A program made the position numbers and the translations under genes. This document shows, piece by piece, positions 43,255-51,842 of a DNA stretch of 64,000 nucleotides. The notes under the pieces were generated by a model, which saw nothing but the letters and a program-made list of their open reading frames with translations, was not told where the DNA came from and searched no databases. Every line of letters starts with the position of its first letter. Positions within the stretch are counted from its first letter, which is position 1. This stretch comes from Chloroflexota bacterium (GTDB lineage: Bacteria > Chloroflexota > Dehalococcoidia > UBA2979), in the NCBI GenBank assembly GCA_947472995.1, contig CANJBO010000006.1, forward strand, positions 1 through 64,000, given 5' to 3'.

Positions 43255-44229
43255 ATGACGACGGACGACGAGGCACGCGACGCGCAGGACGGCGAGCCGC
43301 AGGAGCGCCCGCGCATGACGCCCCCGCGCGCCTTCGACGAGGAGCAGGCCGAGGCCGCCGCGCCCGCCGTCGCGGAGCCCGAGGCCGATGAGCCGCCCGC
43401 CGACGAGCTCACGTTCGAGGTGCTCGCGGAGGGCGTGGAGCCGGAGCAGGCCGCGCTCTTCGACGACTTCGCCGGGCTGCCGATGGTGATCGAGTCGCTG
43501 CTGTTCGTCGCCGACCACCCGATCGAGGAGTCCTACCTCGCACGTGCGCTTGACGTCACGTCCACGCGCATCGAGCGCGCGCTCGACGACCTCGGCGAGA
43601 CGCTGCGCGCCGGCGACCGCGGCATCCGCCTGCAGCGCGGCCCCGAGGGCGTGCAGCTGGTCACCGCGCCGGAGGCCGCCGGGCGCATCGAGCACTTCCT
43701 CGGCCTCGAGGCCAGTCGCAAGCTCAGCACGGCGGCGCTGGAGACGCTCGCGATCATCGCGTACCGCCAGCCGATCACGCGCGGCCAGATCGACACGATC
43801 CGCGGCGTCAGCAGCGACGGCGCGGTCGCCACGCTGCGCGCACGCGCGCTCATCGCGCCGGCCGGCTATGCGGCTGGGCCGGGCCGCCCGATGCTGTTCC
43901 AGACCACGCAGCGCTTCCTGGAGCACTTCGGGCTGGAGCGCGCGGGCCAACTGCCGCCGCTCCCCGAGGACATCGACCTGCCGCCCGGCGAGATCAGCGA
44001 GCAACTCGGCCTCGCCGAGCAGGACGTCCTCGACGCGCTCACGCCGCTCGAGCCGGAGCCCTCCGGCGACGAGCCGGTCGTCGAGGCGGGCGCGGACGAC
44101 GAGGTGCGCGACGACGAGCGCGTCGAGATCCCCGCGGACCTCCAGGCGCTGAGCGAGGCCGCGGAGGCCGCGCTCGCGCACCCGGCCGAGACGCCCGACC
44201 TCGACGACGACGACAACGCCGAGGCGTAG
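43255..44229 (+). CDS. scpB: Segregation and condensation protein B
   Basis: Non-SMC subunit of the bacterial condensin (SMC-ScpAB). The 324-residue protein has two winged-helix domains, residues 75-220: VIESLLFVADHPIEESYLAR, RGPEGVQLVTAPEAA, the highly conserved LSTAALETLAIIAYRQPITR, QIDTIRGVSSDGAVATLRAR and GRPMLFQTTQRFLEHFGL. Both N-terminal 70 and C-terminal 90 residues are acidic and disordered, making it longer than the usual 180-200. GGGAG lies 7 nt before ATG 43255; ATG 43237 is an alternative. scpA is not adjacent. Confidence 0.94.
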   Translation: MTTDDEARDAQDGEPQERPRMTPPRAFDEEQAEAAAPAVAEPEADEPPADELTFEVLAEGVEPEQAALFDDFAGLPMVIESLLFVADHPIEESYLARALDVTSTRIERALDDLGETLRAGDRGIRLQRGPEGVQLVTAPEAAGRIEHFLGLEASRKLSTAALETLAIIAYRQPITRGQIDTIRGVSSDGAVATLRARALIAPAGYAAGPGRPMLFQTTQRFLEHFGLERAGQLPPLPEDIDLPPGEISEQLGLAEQDVLDALTPLEPEPSGDEPVVEAGADDEVRDDERVEIPADLQALSEAAEAALAHPAETPDLDDDDNAEA

Positions 44230-44244
44230 CGCGCCGCGGTCGCG

Positions 44245-44541
44245 ATGATCACGGTCAGCGTCCTCGTAACGATCGATATCCCCTGGGCACGGTCGTTGAA
44301 GGACAAGCGGGGCGTCGTGCGGTCGCTGGTCGAGCGGTTGCGGCAGCGCCTCCACGTCGCGGCGGCGGAGACCGGGATGCAGGACGACGTGCGCGCGGGC
44401 GAGGTCGGCTTCGCCGTCGTCTCCGGCAGCCGAGCCGCCGCGCGCCACCAGGTCGACGAGACGCTCCGCTTCATCGAGTCGGAGCTCCTCGGCCGCGCCG
44501 AGGTCCGCGACGTCGCGCAGGACGAGACCGAACTGGAGTAG
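44245..44541 (+). CDS. DUF503/YlxP-like protein
   Basis: A 98-residue protein of the DUF503 (YlxP) family. The signature is SLKDKRGVVRSLVERLRQRL, then HVAAAETG and GEVGFAVVSGSRAAARHQVD. In Bacillus ylxP sits in the nusA-infB-rbfA operon and is linked to ribosome biogenesis; here it lies 15 nt after scpB. The typical Trp after the AE(V/T)G segment is replaced (MQDDVRAG). Precise function is unknown. Confidence 0.88.
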   Translation: MITVSVLVTIDIPWARSLKDKRGVVRSLVERLRQRLHVAAAETGMQDDVRAGEVGFAVVSGSRAAARHQVDETLRFIESELLGRAEVRDVAQDETELE

Positions 44542-44552
44542 GGGGGAGCCGG

Positions 44553-44747
44553 AGGCCCTCACCCCAACCCTCTCCCCGAACGGGGAGAGGGGGCCGGAGC
44601 AGGTACCTCGACACGGCTACGCGCCTCGACATCGCCGGGCGCGGGCAGCCATCGATGGTCTCCGGAGGTGGCAGAGGCGCCCCGCGACCTCTCGCCAGCC
44701 GGGTATCCCGGCATCGCAGAGATGCTGCCGGCGCGGGTATCCCGCGC
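44553..44747. repeat. Family A unit followed by two family C hairpins
   Basis: This is the main content of the 328-bp gap 44542-44869. First CCCTCTCCCC-gaa-CGGGGAGAGGG (44563-44590 region), then minus-strand family C material with GCCGGGTATCCCGGC (44698-44712) and GCGCGGGTATCCCGCGC (44731-44747). No gene is seen. Confidence 0.7.
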
Positions 44748-44776
44748 TTCGGCCGCAAGAAGAAAAGCACAGACGC

Positions 44777-44808
44777 GAAGAGCGCCCCGCGGGGACGGGG
44801 CGCTCTTC
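44777..44808. terminator. Strong hairpin terminator
   Basis: GAAGAGCGCCCCG (44777-44789) pairs with CGGGGCGCTCTTC (44796-44808), 13 perfect pairs. It probably ends the minus-strand transcript of the 46-residue protein gene. Confidence 0.8.
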
Positions 44809-44869
44809 AAAGGGTTCGACCGGGAATCCCGCGGCGGGGGAGGGGTCCCTCCGCGAGCGGCCTACCGTG

Positions 44870-45010
44870 CTAGGCGCGAGCCTCGAAGCTGACGCGGTCG
44901 AGGATCTCGCTGCGCGTCTCGCGCTTGACCTCGGCGTACGTCGGCACCGAGCGGGTGCCGCGGGCGACGATGGCGTTATAGAGGCGCTGTACCTGGTTGG
45001 TCTCAATCAT
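44870..45010 (-). CDS. 46-residue hypothetical protein
   Basis: A small basic protein beginning MIETNQVQRLYNAIVARGTR and continuing SVPTYAEVKRETRSEILDRV, SFEARA. It is helical in character, with no cysteine or membrane segment. The codon mix and the well-formed terminator downstream support a real gene. The upstream 220 bp are unusually AT-rich for this window and contain a stem-loop. The ribosome site is weak (GGAACGACAG). No family is recognised; a small regulatory or ribosome-associated protein is possible. Confidence 0.55.
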   Translation of the reverse strand: MIETNQVQRLYNAIVARGTRSVPTYAEVKRETRSEILDRVSFEARA

Positions 45011-45060
45011 CTGTCGTTCCAACTCTCTCCGGTTCGGCAAGGGCCTACACCCCGACCGCC

Positions 45061-45106
45061 CAGACTTCGCTCGAGATTCGGGTTCAGTGGTGAATCTCGA
45101 TGTCTG
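45061..45106 (-). ncRNA. Structured leader candidate of the 46-residue protein gene
   Basis: CGAGATTC (45072-45079) pairs with GAATCTCG (45092-45099), extended by CAGAC (45061-45065) with GTCTG (45102-45106). It lies 50-100 nt upstream of ATG 45010 in a 246-bp AT-richer gap that has no other gene. No known riboswitch class is matched. Confidence 0.4.
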
Positions 45107-45256
45107 TAGTTTCCCCCTGCCGGGAGGCCTTCGCAAGTGAATGTGCGCACAATCACGTAAATTCGACGTTAAATCGCGGCGAAACATCCCGGCAGCGTCA
45201 GGGGCCACCCTGACACCGGGACGGGAGATCACCTAGCGGGCAATGGCACGAGGGGG

Positions 45257-46564
45257 CTAGGAGCGGGCGAGGGCCTCGACCGGCGTGCAGAGCAGGTCGT
45301 ACGGGAGCGCGCCATCGATGTGGACGCGCACCATCGAGCCCATCGGGTAGGTGCCCTTCACGAGCGCGAGGCCGTCGACCTCCGGGGCGTCGCGGGCGGT
45401 GCGGCCGACGACGATCGCCTCGCCGGTGGCGGACTGGCCGGGCTCGCGTGACTCGATCAGCACGTCGACCTCGCGACCGACCTGTGCGCGGTTCGCGGTG
45501 TGCGAGATGCCCTGCGCCAGCTCCATCAGGCGGCCGTAGCGCTCCTGCTTCACCGCCTCCGGCACCTGGTCGGCGTACGCGGCCGCGGGCGTGCCGACCT
45601 GCGGCGAGTACGTGAACGCGCCGACGTGGTCGATGCGCTCCTCCTCGACGAAGCGCAGCAGCTCGCGGAACTCCTGCTCCGTCTCACCGGGGAAGCCGAC
45701 GATGAACGTCGAGCGCAGCGTCACGTCCGGGATCGCGCGGCGGATCGTCTCGATGCTCCGGTAGGACTTCGCCAGCGTCGGCCGCTTCATGCGCCGCAGC
45801 ATCGAGTCGCTGCCGTGCTGGAGCGGCATGTCGAGGTACGGCACGACGTTCGGCAGCGACGCCATCGCCTCCGCGAGGCGCGGCGTGACGCGGCCGGGGT
45901 ACGCGTACATCAGGCGGATCCACGGCACTTCCGGCACGCCGGCCGAGAGGTCCTCGAGCAGCGCGGCGAGGCCGTCGCGCATGCTCTCGTCCTCGGCGTA
46001 CGCGGTGGAGTCCTGCGCGACCAGCACCAGCTCCTTCGCGCCGGCGGCGGCGTACATGCGCGCCTCGGCGACGAGGCGACCGACGGGCGCCGAGTGCATG
46101 CCACCCTTGATCGTCGGGATGATGCAGAACGTGCACGGCCGGTCGCAGCCGTCGGAGATCTTGAGGTACGCGCTGGGCGCGCCGAGCACCGGCAGCGCGA
46201 CGGCCGGGATGTCGTACGTCTCGCTCGCCGCGCCGATCGAGGCGGAGATCTCGTCCCACTGCTCCACGCCGAAGGTCGCGTCGATGTTCGGGACGGCGGC
46301 ACGCACCTCGTCCTCCGCGATCTGCGTCATGCAGCCGACGACGTAGAGCTTCTGGTCCGCGCGACGGTTCGCATCGAGCTGGCGAACGACGTCGACGGAC
46401 TCGTCCTTCGCGGCGTCGATGAAGCCGCAGGTGTTGACCACCAGCAGGTCGGCATCCTCGGGCGTGGTGACGCCGACGTGGCGGCCCGTGCGCAGCGCGT
46501 GCTCCAGTCGCATCGAGTCGACGGTGTTCTTCGCGCAGCCGAGGGTGACGAGGTGGTACTTCAC
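45257..46564 (-). CDS. rimO: Ribosomal protein uS12 methylthiotransferase
   Basis: Radical SAM enzyme that methylthiolates Asp88 of ribosomal protein S12. The 435-residue protein has the UPF0004 domain (VTLGCAKNTVDSMRLEHAL, VNTCGFIDAAKDES, VVGCMTQ), the SAM cluster SDGCDRPCTFCIIPTIKG and a C-terminal TRAM domain. RimO-type rather than MiaB-type marks are the short N-terminus LGCAKNTVDS, the VAQDSTAYAED segment and LMYAYPGRVTP. Length and order are normal. The downstream 246 bp contain the leader described separately. Confidence 0.95.
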   Translation of the reverse strand: MKYHLVTLGCAKNTVDSMRLEHALRTGRHVGVTTPEDADLLVVNTCGFIDAAKDESVDVVRQLDANRRADQKLYVVGCMTQIAEDEVRAAVPNIDATFGVEQWDEISASIGAASETYDIPAVALPVLGAPSAYLKISDGCDRPCTFCIIPTIKGGMHSAPVGRLVAEARMYAAAGAKELVLVAQDSTAYAEDESMRDGLAALLEDLSAGVPEVPWIRLMYAYPGRVTPRLAEAMASLPNVVPYLDMPLQHGSDSMLRRMKRPTLAKSYRSIETIRRAIPDVTLRSTFIVGFPGETEQEFRELLRFVEEERIDHVGAFTYSPQVGTPAAAYADQVPEAVKQERYGRLMELAQGISHTANRAQVGREVDVLIESREPGQSATGEAIVVGRTARDAPEVDGLALVKGTYPMGSMVRVHIDGALPYDLLCTPVEALARS

Positions 46565-46642
46565 AGAACCACCAGTCTACGGCCGCACGGGTTCAGGGCG
46601 CGATTCGGGTGCGCGAGGACAATCGCGGGTCGTCAGAGGGAA

Positions 46643-46690
46643 CCCCCTCACCCTCACCCTCTCCCCCGTGAAGGGGGCGAGGGGATCAGA
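46643..46690. repeat. Family A hairpin repeat, single unit
   Basis: CCCTCACCCTCACCCTC, then CCCCC-gtga-AGGGGGCGAGGGG. It lies between rimO and the RodZ-like gene (both minus strand). Confidence 0.65.
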
Positions 46691-46725
46691 GCGGAAGAAT
46701 CGAGCAGAACAGCAGCCCTTCGAAG

Positions 46726-47493
46726 CTACCGGGCGGGCGTTGCGCTCGGCGTGGGCGTCGAGGCGCCGCCGGCGGCCTGCGAGATGAACAGCGTGATCAC
46801 GTCGCCGCGCTTCACCGGCTGGCCGGCACCCGGCGACTGCCGGAAGACCGTCCCGGCGGGGGCGCTGTTCTGCGACTCGAAGATCAGCGGGGTCAGGCCG
46901 GCGCTGGCGAGCGTGGCGGTCGCCGCCTCGCGCGTCGCACCCACGAGGTTCGGCGCGTCGAGGTCGACCTGGAGCGCGGCGGTCGCGGTGGGCGTCGGGG
47001 CGCTGTCCGTGCCGGTCGTGCCGCGGAGCCGGGGCACCACCACGAAGCCGGCGATCAGCAGCACGGCCGCCGCGGCGAGGCCGATCAGCATCGGCGGGCT
47101 GAGCGTGGGCAGCGTCGGCAGCGAGGCGGGAGCCGAGCGGCGCAGGCCGGGCATCGGGTCGAGCTCGGTCGGGCGTGGTAGGTCGCGCGGGACGGCCCGC
47201 ACGGCCTCGTCCGGGTCGAGGCCGAGGTAGCGCGCGTAGGAGCGCATGAACCCGCGCGCGTAGACCGGCGCCGGCAGCGCGTCGAAGCGCGCGTTCTCCA
47301 GCGCCTCGATGTACGTGCGGTTGATGCGGATGTCCTGCTCGACGTCGGACAGCGTGATGCCGCGCTCCGTGCGCGACTGGCGCAGGACGTCGCCGGTGCG
47401 GCGAGCACGCTCGCGCGCCTCGCCGGCGCTGGCGGCCGCGCGCTCCTCGGCCTCCGCGCGCTGCGCCCGCTCGCCGCGTCCCGGCCAGTTCAT
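46726..47493 (-). CDS. RodZ-like HTH membrane protein with external PASTA domain
   Basis: A 255-residue bitopic membrane protein. Residues 35-100 form the HTH_25 domain of RodZ (LRQSRTERGITLSDVEQDIR, NRTYIEALENARFDALPAPV, YARGFMRSYARYLGLD). A transmembrane helix follows (MLIGLAAAAVLLIAGFVVVP, about residues 134-153). The outside part, residues 175-240, is a PASTA domain (APNLVGATREAATATLASAG, then TVFRQSPGAGQPVKRGDVIT), the module that senses muropeptides in Ser/Thr kinases and PBPs. RodZ usually ends in a different beta domain, so this looks like a fusion linking MreB-type shape control to peptidoglycan. The Arg/Ala/Glu-rich N-terminus is helical. Confidence 0.88.
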   Translation of the reverse strand: MNWPGRGERAQRAEAEERAAASAGEARERARRTGDVLRQSRTERGITLSDVEQDIRINRTYIEALENARFDALPAPVYARGFMRSYARYLGLDPDEAVRAVPRDLPRPTELDPMPGLRRSAPASLPTLPTLSPPMLIGLAAAAVLLIAGFVVVPRLRGTTGTDSAPTPTATAALQVDLDAPNLVGATREAATATLASAGLTPLIFESQNSAPAGTVFRQSPGAGQPVKRGDVITLFISQAAGGASTPTPSATPAR

Positions 47494-47518
47494 CGGATCT
47501 GCCTCGACAGGAGCGTCA

Positions 47519-48568
47519 CTAGGCGGGGTCGACGCCGGCGAACTGCACGAGCGACTTCAGCCCGTTCATCGCGAGACGCGCGGTGTAGGCCTCGGGCGAC
47601 GTCTCGACGGTGTAGCGGTTCGTCACCACCTCGTCGATGTGGGGGGTCGTGCGGAGCAGGCGCAGCGTGCGGCGGTACTGGTCCGTCGTCGCGTTCTGGC
47701 TGCCGGTGAGCGACACCTCGGAGTAGTGCACGAGGTTCGGGTCGAACGGCACCGCCGCACCGCCGCGCGGGAAGCCCGCGAACAGGTTGATCACCGCTTG
47801 CGGTCGCGCGAGATCGAGGGCCGGCGCGACCAGCTCGGCGATCCCGACCGAGACGATCACCGCGTCCGCGCCCAGCCCGCCGGTCGCGGACTTCACGGCG
47901 CCCTTCACGTCGTCCGTCGCCGGGTCGAGCACGAGGTCCGCGCCCCAGCGCTTCGCGATCTCGCGGCGCTCCGCGATCGGCTCGCTGACGATGATCGGGC
48001 CGGCGCCCAGCGCCTGCGCCATGATCAGGTGCAGCAGCCCCATCGGCCCCGCGCCGACGATCGCCATCGAGGTGCCCGCGCCCACCTGGCACAGCTCCAG
48101 TGAGGCGAGCGTGCACGCGGCGGGCTCGGTCAGCGCCGCGATGTCCAGCGGCAGGTCCGACGAGACCTCGAACACCTGCCCCGCGGAGACGATCGACGCC
48201 GGCACGACGAGGTAGTCGGCGAACCCGCCGTCGAGGTCGTAGCCGAGCGTGAGCCGCTTCGAGCAGCGGTTGCGCCGGCCGAGCTGACAGTAGAGGCACT
48301 GGTTGCATGCGACGATCGGGCAGACGATCACCCGCTGGCCCTCGCGCAGCCCCGCGACGCCCTCCCCGACCTGGTCGATGACGCCCGACACCTCGTGACC
48401 GGGGATGACGCCCGCGGCGGCGTACTTCTCGCCGCGGTACACGCGCACGTCCGAGGCGCAGAGCGAGGCCGCGGCGATGCGCATCCGGATCTCGCCCGGC
48501 CCGGCGGTCGGCTCGGGGCGATCCTCGACGGTGACGTTGCCGGGGGCGTTGAAGATCGTGGCGCGCAT
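47519..48568 (-). CDS. Zinc-dependent medium-chain dehydrogenase
   Basis: A 349-residue alcohol/polyol dehydrogenase-type MDR. Catalytic zinc ligands are in SLCASDVRVYRG, PGHEVSGVIDQVGEGV and the Glu of ALTEPAACTLAS; the structural zinc loop is CNQCLYCQLGRRNRC (about residues 90-104). The nucleotide fold is TSMAIVGAGPMGLLHLIMAQ with SEPIAERREIA, where Glu suggests NAD preference. It resembles threonine or sorbitol dehydrogenases; substrate unknown. ATG 48568 has GAGG 6 nt upstream. Confidence 0.9.
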   Translation of the reverse strand: MRATIFNAPGNVTVEDRPEPTAGPGEIRMRIAAASLCASDVRVYRGEKYAAAGVIPGHEVSGVIDQVGEGVAGLREGQRVIVCPIVACNQCLYCQLGRRNRCSKRLTLGYDLDGGFADYLVVPASIVSAGQVFEVSSDLPLDIAALTEPAACTLASLELCQVGAGTSMAIVGAGPMGLLHLIMAQALGAGPIIVSEPIAERREIAKRWGADLVLDPATDDVKGAVKSATGGLGADAVIVSVGIAELVAPALDLARPQAVINLFAGFPRGGAAVPFDPNLVHYSEVSLTGSQNATTDQYRRTLRLLRTTPHIDEVVTNRYTVETSPEAYTARLAMNGLKSLVQFAGVDPA

Positions 48569-48668
48569 GGGTACCTCGTCGAATGGCAGGGGGGTGAAGC
48601 GCAGTATCGCAGTCCGCGAACGCCCGCGCATCGTGGGCCTGAGCATGGCGCGGTGAACAGCGCCCGGG

Positions 48669-49106
48669 CTAGCCGAGCTTCTCGGCCAGCTCGACGATGA
48701 TCCCCTCGGGACCGCGGACGTAGCAGAGGCGGTAGCTGTCCTCGTACTGCTCGATCTCGCCGACGAGGTCTCCGCCGTGGGCGCGCACGGTGGCGACGGC
48801 GGCGTGGACGTCATCGACGCCGAACGAGAGGTGCCGCAGGCCGAGGGTGTTCGTGGGCGCGCCCGGGTCACCGGGAAGCGTCACCGGGCTGTGGAACTTC
48901 GAGAGCTCGAGGCGGCTGTGGCCATCCGGCGTCTCGAGCATCGCGATCTCCGAGCGGACATCCTGGACGCCGATGATGCGCTCCACCCAGCCACCCTCGA
49001 CGGTGGCCCGATCCACGAGCCGCAACCCGAGCGCGACGAAGAACTCGATCGCCGTGTCCATGTCGTTGACCACGATGCCCACGTGGTCCATGCGTTGAAT
49101 CGTCAT
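48669..49106 (-). CDS. VOC-family (glyoxalase/dioxygenase-like) protein
   Basis: A 145-residue vicinal-oxygen-chelate protein with two beta-alpha-beta-beta-beta modules. The metal residues are in RMDHVGIVVNDMDTAIEFF, LRHLSFGVDDVHAAVATV and the end YVRGPEGIIVELAEKLG (Glu). Members include lactoylglutathione lyase and aromatic dioxygenases; methylmalonyl-CoA epimerase has a similar length. GGAGG lies 5 nt before ATG. It is 100 nt upstream of the dehydrogenase gene on the same strand. Confidence 0.9.
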   Translation of the reverse strand: MTIQRMDHVGIVVNDMDTAIEFFVALGLRLVDRATVEGGWVERIIGVQDVRSEIAMLETPDGHSRLELSKFHSPVTLPGDPGAPTNTLGLRHLSFGVDDVHAAVATVRAHGGDLVGEIEQYEDSYRLCYVRGPEGIIVELAEKLG

Positions 49107-49200
49107 GCTGCCTCCAGCGCGAAATGGTGCTGCCTCGACGATACCGCCCGTCGAGGCACTCCCGCGTGCGCATCACCTCGCAGCGTCCGGACACGAAGAA

Positions 49201-49218
49201 CCCCCGCTCGCGCGGGGG
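49201..49218 (-). terminator. Terminator downstream of rpsT
   Basis: CCCCCGC and GCGGGGG around TCGC. On the minus strand the stem is followed by TTCTTCGTG. It lies 29 nt after the rpsT stop. Confidence 0.75.
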
Positions 49219-49246
49219 CTCATCGACGTCTTGCGGAGGTCGCGGA

Positions 49247-49522
49247 CTAGGCCGCGACGGCCGTCTGCTTCGCCTTCAGCTGCTGCGCGAGGCGCGACTT
49301 GCGGCGGGCGGCGGCGTTCGCGTGGATGACGTTGCGGCGCGCGGCGCGGTCGAGCGCGGACTGCGCGGCGCGGACCAGCTCGGTCGCATCGTCGGCGTTG
49401 CGCTGGATCGCGGTGCGGGCGTCACGCACGGCGTGGGCCGCGCGGGTGCGGAACGGCTTGTTGCGCTCCGTGTGGGTAATGGTCTGACGGACGCGCTTGC
49501 GCGCCTGAAGCGAATGAGCCAT
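49247..49522 (-). CDS. rpsT: 30S ribosomal protein bS20
   Basis: Small-subunit ribosomal protein that binds 16S rRNA, 91 residues. The family pattern is seen in MAHSLQARKRVRQTITHTER, NKPFRTRAAHAVRDARTAIQ and the C-terminal basic helix NVIHANAAARRKSRLAQQLK. ATG 49522 has a perfect AGGAGG 8 nt upstream; the extra upstream frame is noncoding. It is monocistronic with its own terminator. Confidence 0.96.
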   Translation of the reverse strand: MAHSLQARKRVRQTITHTERNKPFRTRAAHAVRDARTAIQRNADDATELVRAAQSALDRAARRNVIHANAAARRKSRLAQQLKAKQTAVAA

Positions 49523-49618
49523 CGAGCAATCCTCCTGAAGACGGACGAACATCGTAGGCGAGCCGCGCGGGCTGCGTCTATCCGCCCCCGCCCCGGGCCT
49601 GGAGCAGCGCCGAGGCTC

Positions 49619-49810
49619 TTACCGCTCCCGGCCGTCGAGGGTCGCCACGAAGGTATCCCACTCCGGGATGTCGAAGACGATCTGGTTGTCGCGGGCGGTG
49701 CGGCCGTGCTGCGTGCGGATGTGCACCTCGTGCCCGGCGGCGATGTACGAACGCAGGGCGTCGCAGAGGCCCATGAGGTACTGCTGCCGCAGCTCATCCC
49801 TCCTGGACAT
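49619..49810 (-). CDS. 63-residue hypothetical protein
   Basis: A small soluble protein (MSRRDELRQQYLMGLCDALR, SYIAAGHEVHIRTQHGRTAR, DNQIVFDIPEWDTFVATLDG). A helix followed by strands could make a compact beta-alpha unit. ATG 49810 has GGAGG 6 nt upstream, which supports translation; the upstream MEGA extension is not needed. It is divergent from murJ across a 211-bp gap in which no other feature is seen. Family not recognised. Confidence 0.6.
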   Translation of the reverse strand: MSRRDELRQQYLMGLCDALRSYIAAGHEVHIRTQHGRTARDNQIVFDIPEWDTFVATLDGRER

Positions 49811-50021
49811 CGCGCCCTCCACGTCTGGACCGCACCCGTGATGCGGTGGTTCACCCTGCCTATCGAGGCTATCGCCTCTCCCGGTCCGGTCCGGCGACCG
49901 TCACCCACGTGTGCGATGCAGATCGATGGCAGACGCGGAATCGCCTTGCAGAGACCTTTCGCGGAACGGCGAACACGCATCATCGACGCCCGGTTTGCCC
50001 CCCCGACGGGCGAGGTCGATC

Positions 50022-51809
50022 ATGGCGGACATGCCGGACGTGCCGCCCCTCGACTCCTCGCCGCGCTCGCGGGACCCGTTCGACGACGGCACGCCGACGC
50101 CCGGAGAGCAGCCCGGTGACCGCCGGCGCGACCTGCTGCGGCCCGCCGAGATCCCGGACGCCCCCGATGGCCCGACGCCGTACGAGGAGCACCAGCGTGA
50201 CCGCGGCCGCCTGCGCCGCTACCTGATCGGCGAGCCCGCGGCGCCGCAGCGCGGACGGCTGGGGATGCTCGCCGGCGCGGCCGGCATCGTCGCCGCGGGG
50301 TTCCTGCTGTCGAGGCTGCTCGGCGTGGCGCGCTCGGTGGCGATCGCGAACGCCTTCGGCACCGACCCGGAGCTGTCCGCGTACTGGGTGGCGTTCCGCC
50401 TGCCCGACCTCGTGTTCCAGCTGCTCGCCGGGGCCACGCTGTCGTCGGCGTTCATCCCCACGTTCAGCCGCCTCCGCCTCGAGCGCGGGTCGCGCGAGGC
50501 GTGGCGGATGGCGTCCAGCGTGCTGCACCTGGTCAGCGTGGCGACGTTCGTCGCGACCGGCCTCGCGTTCCTCGCCGCGCCGACGATCGTGCCGTGGCTC
50601 GCGCCGGGCCTCGGCCAGGCGACGGGGCGCGAGGTGGAGCTGACGGCCGACGCGGTGCGCCTGACGCGGCTGATGCTGCTGTCGCCGCTGTTCTTCGGCA
50701 TCTCCGGGATGCTCACGGGCATCCTGAACGCGCGGCAGCACTTCCTCGCGCCGGCGCTCGCGCCGCTGATCTACAACCTCAGCATCATCTTCGGCGCGGT
50801 GTTCCTCGCGCAGCCGTTCGGCGTGACGGGGCTCGCGTGGGGCGTGGTGATCGGCTCGGCGGGCCACCTGCTGGTGCAGCTCCCCGCGCTGTCGAGCGTG
50901 GGCATGCGCTGGACGCCGAGCCTCGACGTGTTCGCCGAGGGCGTGCGGGACGTGATGGCGCTGATGGCGCCGCGCGTGATCGGCCTCGCGGCGTCGCAGG
51001 TGAACTTCCTCGCGGTGATCTTCTTCGCCTCGTTCGTCTCGGACGAGGCGATCAGCGCGATGAACTACGCGTTCCTGATGATGATGCTGCCGGTGGGCGT
51101 GATCGGGATGGCGATCTCGACAGCGGTCTTCCCGACGCTGGCGCAGCACGCCGCCGCGCGCGAGACGATGCTGCTGCGCAACGCGCTCACGCACGCGCTG
51201 CGCACGATCCTGCTGCTGGCGATCCCCGCGTCGGTGGGCCTGATCCTGCTCGCCGGCCCCGCCGTGCAGCTCTTGCTCGAACGAGGCGCATTCGATGACC
51301 GCTCGGCGGACCTCGTGGTGAGCGCGCTGGTGGTGTACGGGGTCGGCATCTTCGCGCACAGCGGCGTCGAGATCCTGAGCCGCGGCTTCTACGCACTCTC
51401 CGACACGCGCACGCCGGTGGCCGCGGCGGTCGTCGCGATGATCCTCAACGTCGCGCTCGCCGCGCTCCTCGTGAGGCCGTTCGAGCTGCGCGGCCTCGCG
51501 GCGGCGGCGACGATCACCGCGATCATCGAGTTCGGGCTGCTGGTGCTGGCGCTGCGCGGTCGCATCGGCGGCCTCGACGCGCCGGTGCTCACCCGCTCCG
51601 TGCGCAGCACGCTGATCGCGAGCGCGGTGATGGGCGGCGCGATCGTCGCGACGCGGTTCGGGCTGGGGTACCTTGGCGTGCGGGCGGACGGCACGCTCGG
51701 CGCGTTCGCCGTGCTGCTCGTCGCGGGCAGCCTCGGCGCCGTCGTCTTCGCCGCCGTCTCGTACCGCCTCAACCGCCAGGACTTCGAGGCGCTCCTGGCC
51801 CTCCGCTAG
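50022..51809 (+). CDS. murJ: Lipid II flippase MurJ (MviN)
   Basis: Polytopic MOP-family flippase that moves lipid II across the membrane for peptidoglycan synthesis. The 595-residue protein has an N-terminal 80-residue cytosolic disordered stretch and then about 14 transmembrane helices. Family segments are LLSRLLGVARSVAIANAFGT, AYWVAFRLPDLVFQLLAGAT, LSSAFIPTFSRL, FFGISGMLTGILNARQHFLA, PLIYNLSIIFGAVFLA and the DTRTPV segment YALSDTRTPVAAAVVAMILN. ATG 50022 has CGAGG 7 nt upstream. The presence of this gene and LysA supports a peptidoglycan wall. Confidence 0.94.
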   Translation: MADMPDVPPLDSSPRSRDPFDDGTPTPGEQPGDRRRDLLRPAEIPDAPDGPTPYEEHQRDRGRLRRYLIGEPAAPQRGRLGMLAGAAGIVAAGFLLSRLLGVARSVAIANAFGTDPELSAYWVAFRLPDLVFQLLAGATLSSAFIPTFSRLRLERGSREAWRMASSVLHLVSVATFVATGLAFLAAPTIVPWLAPGLGQATGREVELTADAVRLTRLMLLSPLFFGISGMLTGILNARQHFLAPALAPLIYNLSIIFGAVFLAQPFGVTGLAWGVVIGSAGHLLVQLPALSSVGMRWTPSLDVFAEGVRDVMALMAPRVIGLAASQVNFLAVIFFASFVSDEAISAMNYAFLMMMLPVGVIGMAISTAVFPTLAQHAAARETMLLRNALTHALRTILLLAIPASVGLILLAGPAVQLLLERGAFDDRSADLVVSALVVYGVGIFAHSGVEILSRGFYALSDTRTPVAAAVVAMILNVALAALLVRPFELRGLAAAATITAIIEFGLLVLALRGRIGGLDAPVLTRSVRSTLIASAVMGGAIVATRFGLGYLGVRADGTLGAFAVLLVAGSLGAVVFAAVSYRLNRQDFEALLALR

Positions 51810-51829
51810 GGGCGCTGCGGCAGGACTGC

Positions 51830-51835
51830 TAACGT
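51830..51835 (+). promoter_or_regulatory. -10 box of leaderless methyltransferase gene
   Basis: TAACGT ends seven nt before ATG 51843. Confidence 0.4.
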
Positions 51836-51842
51836 CGTCGGC

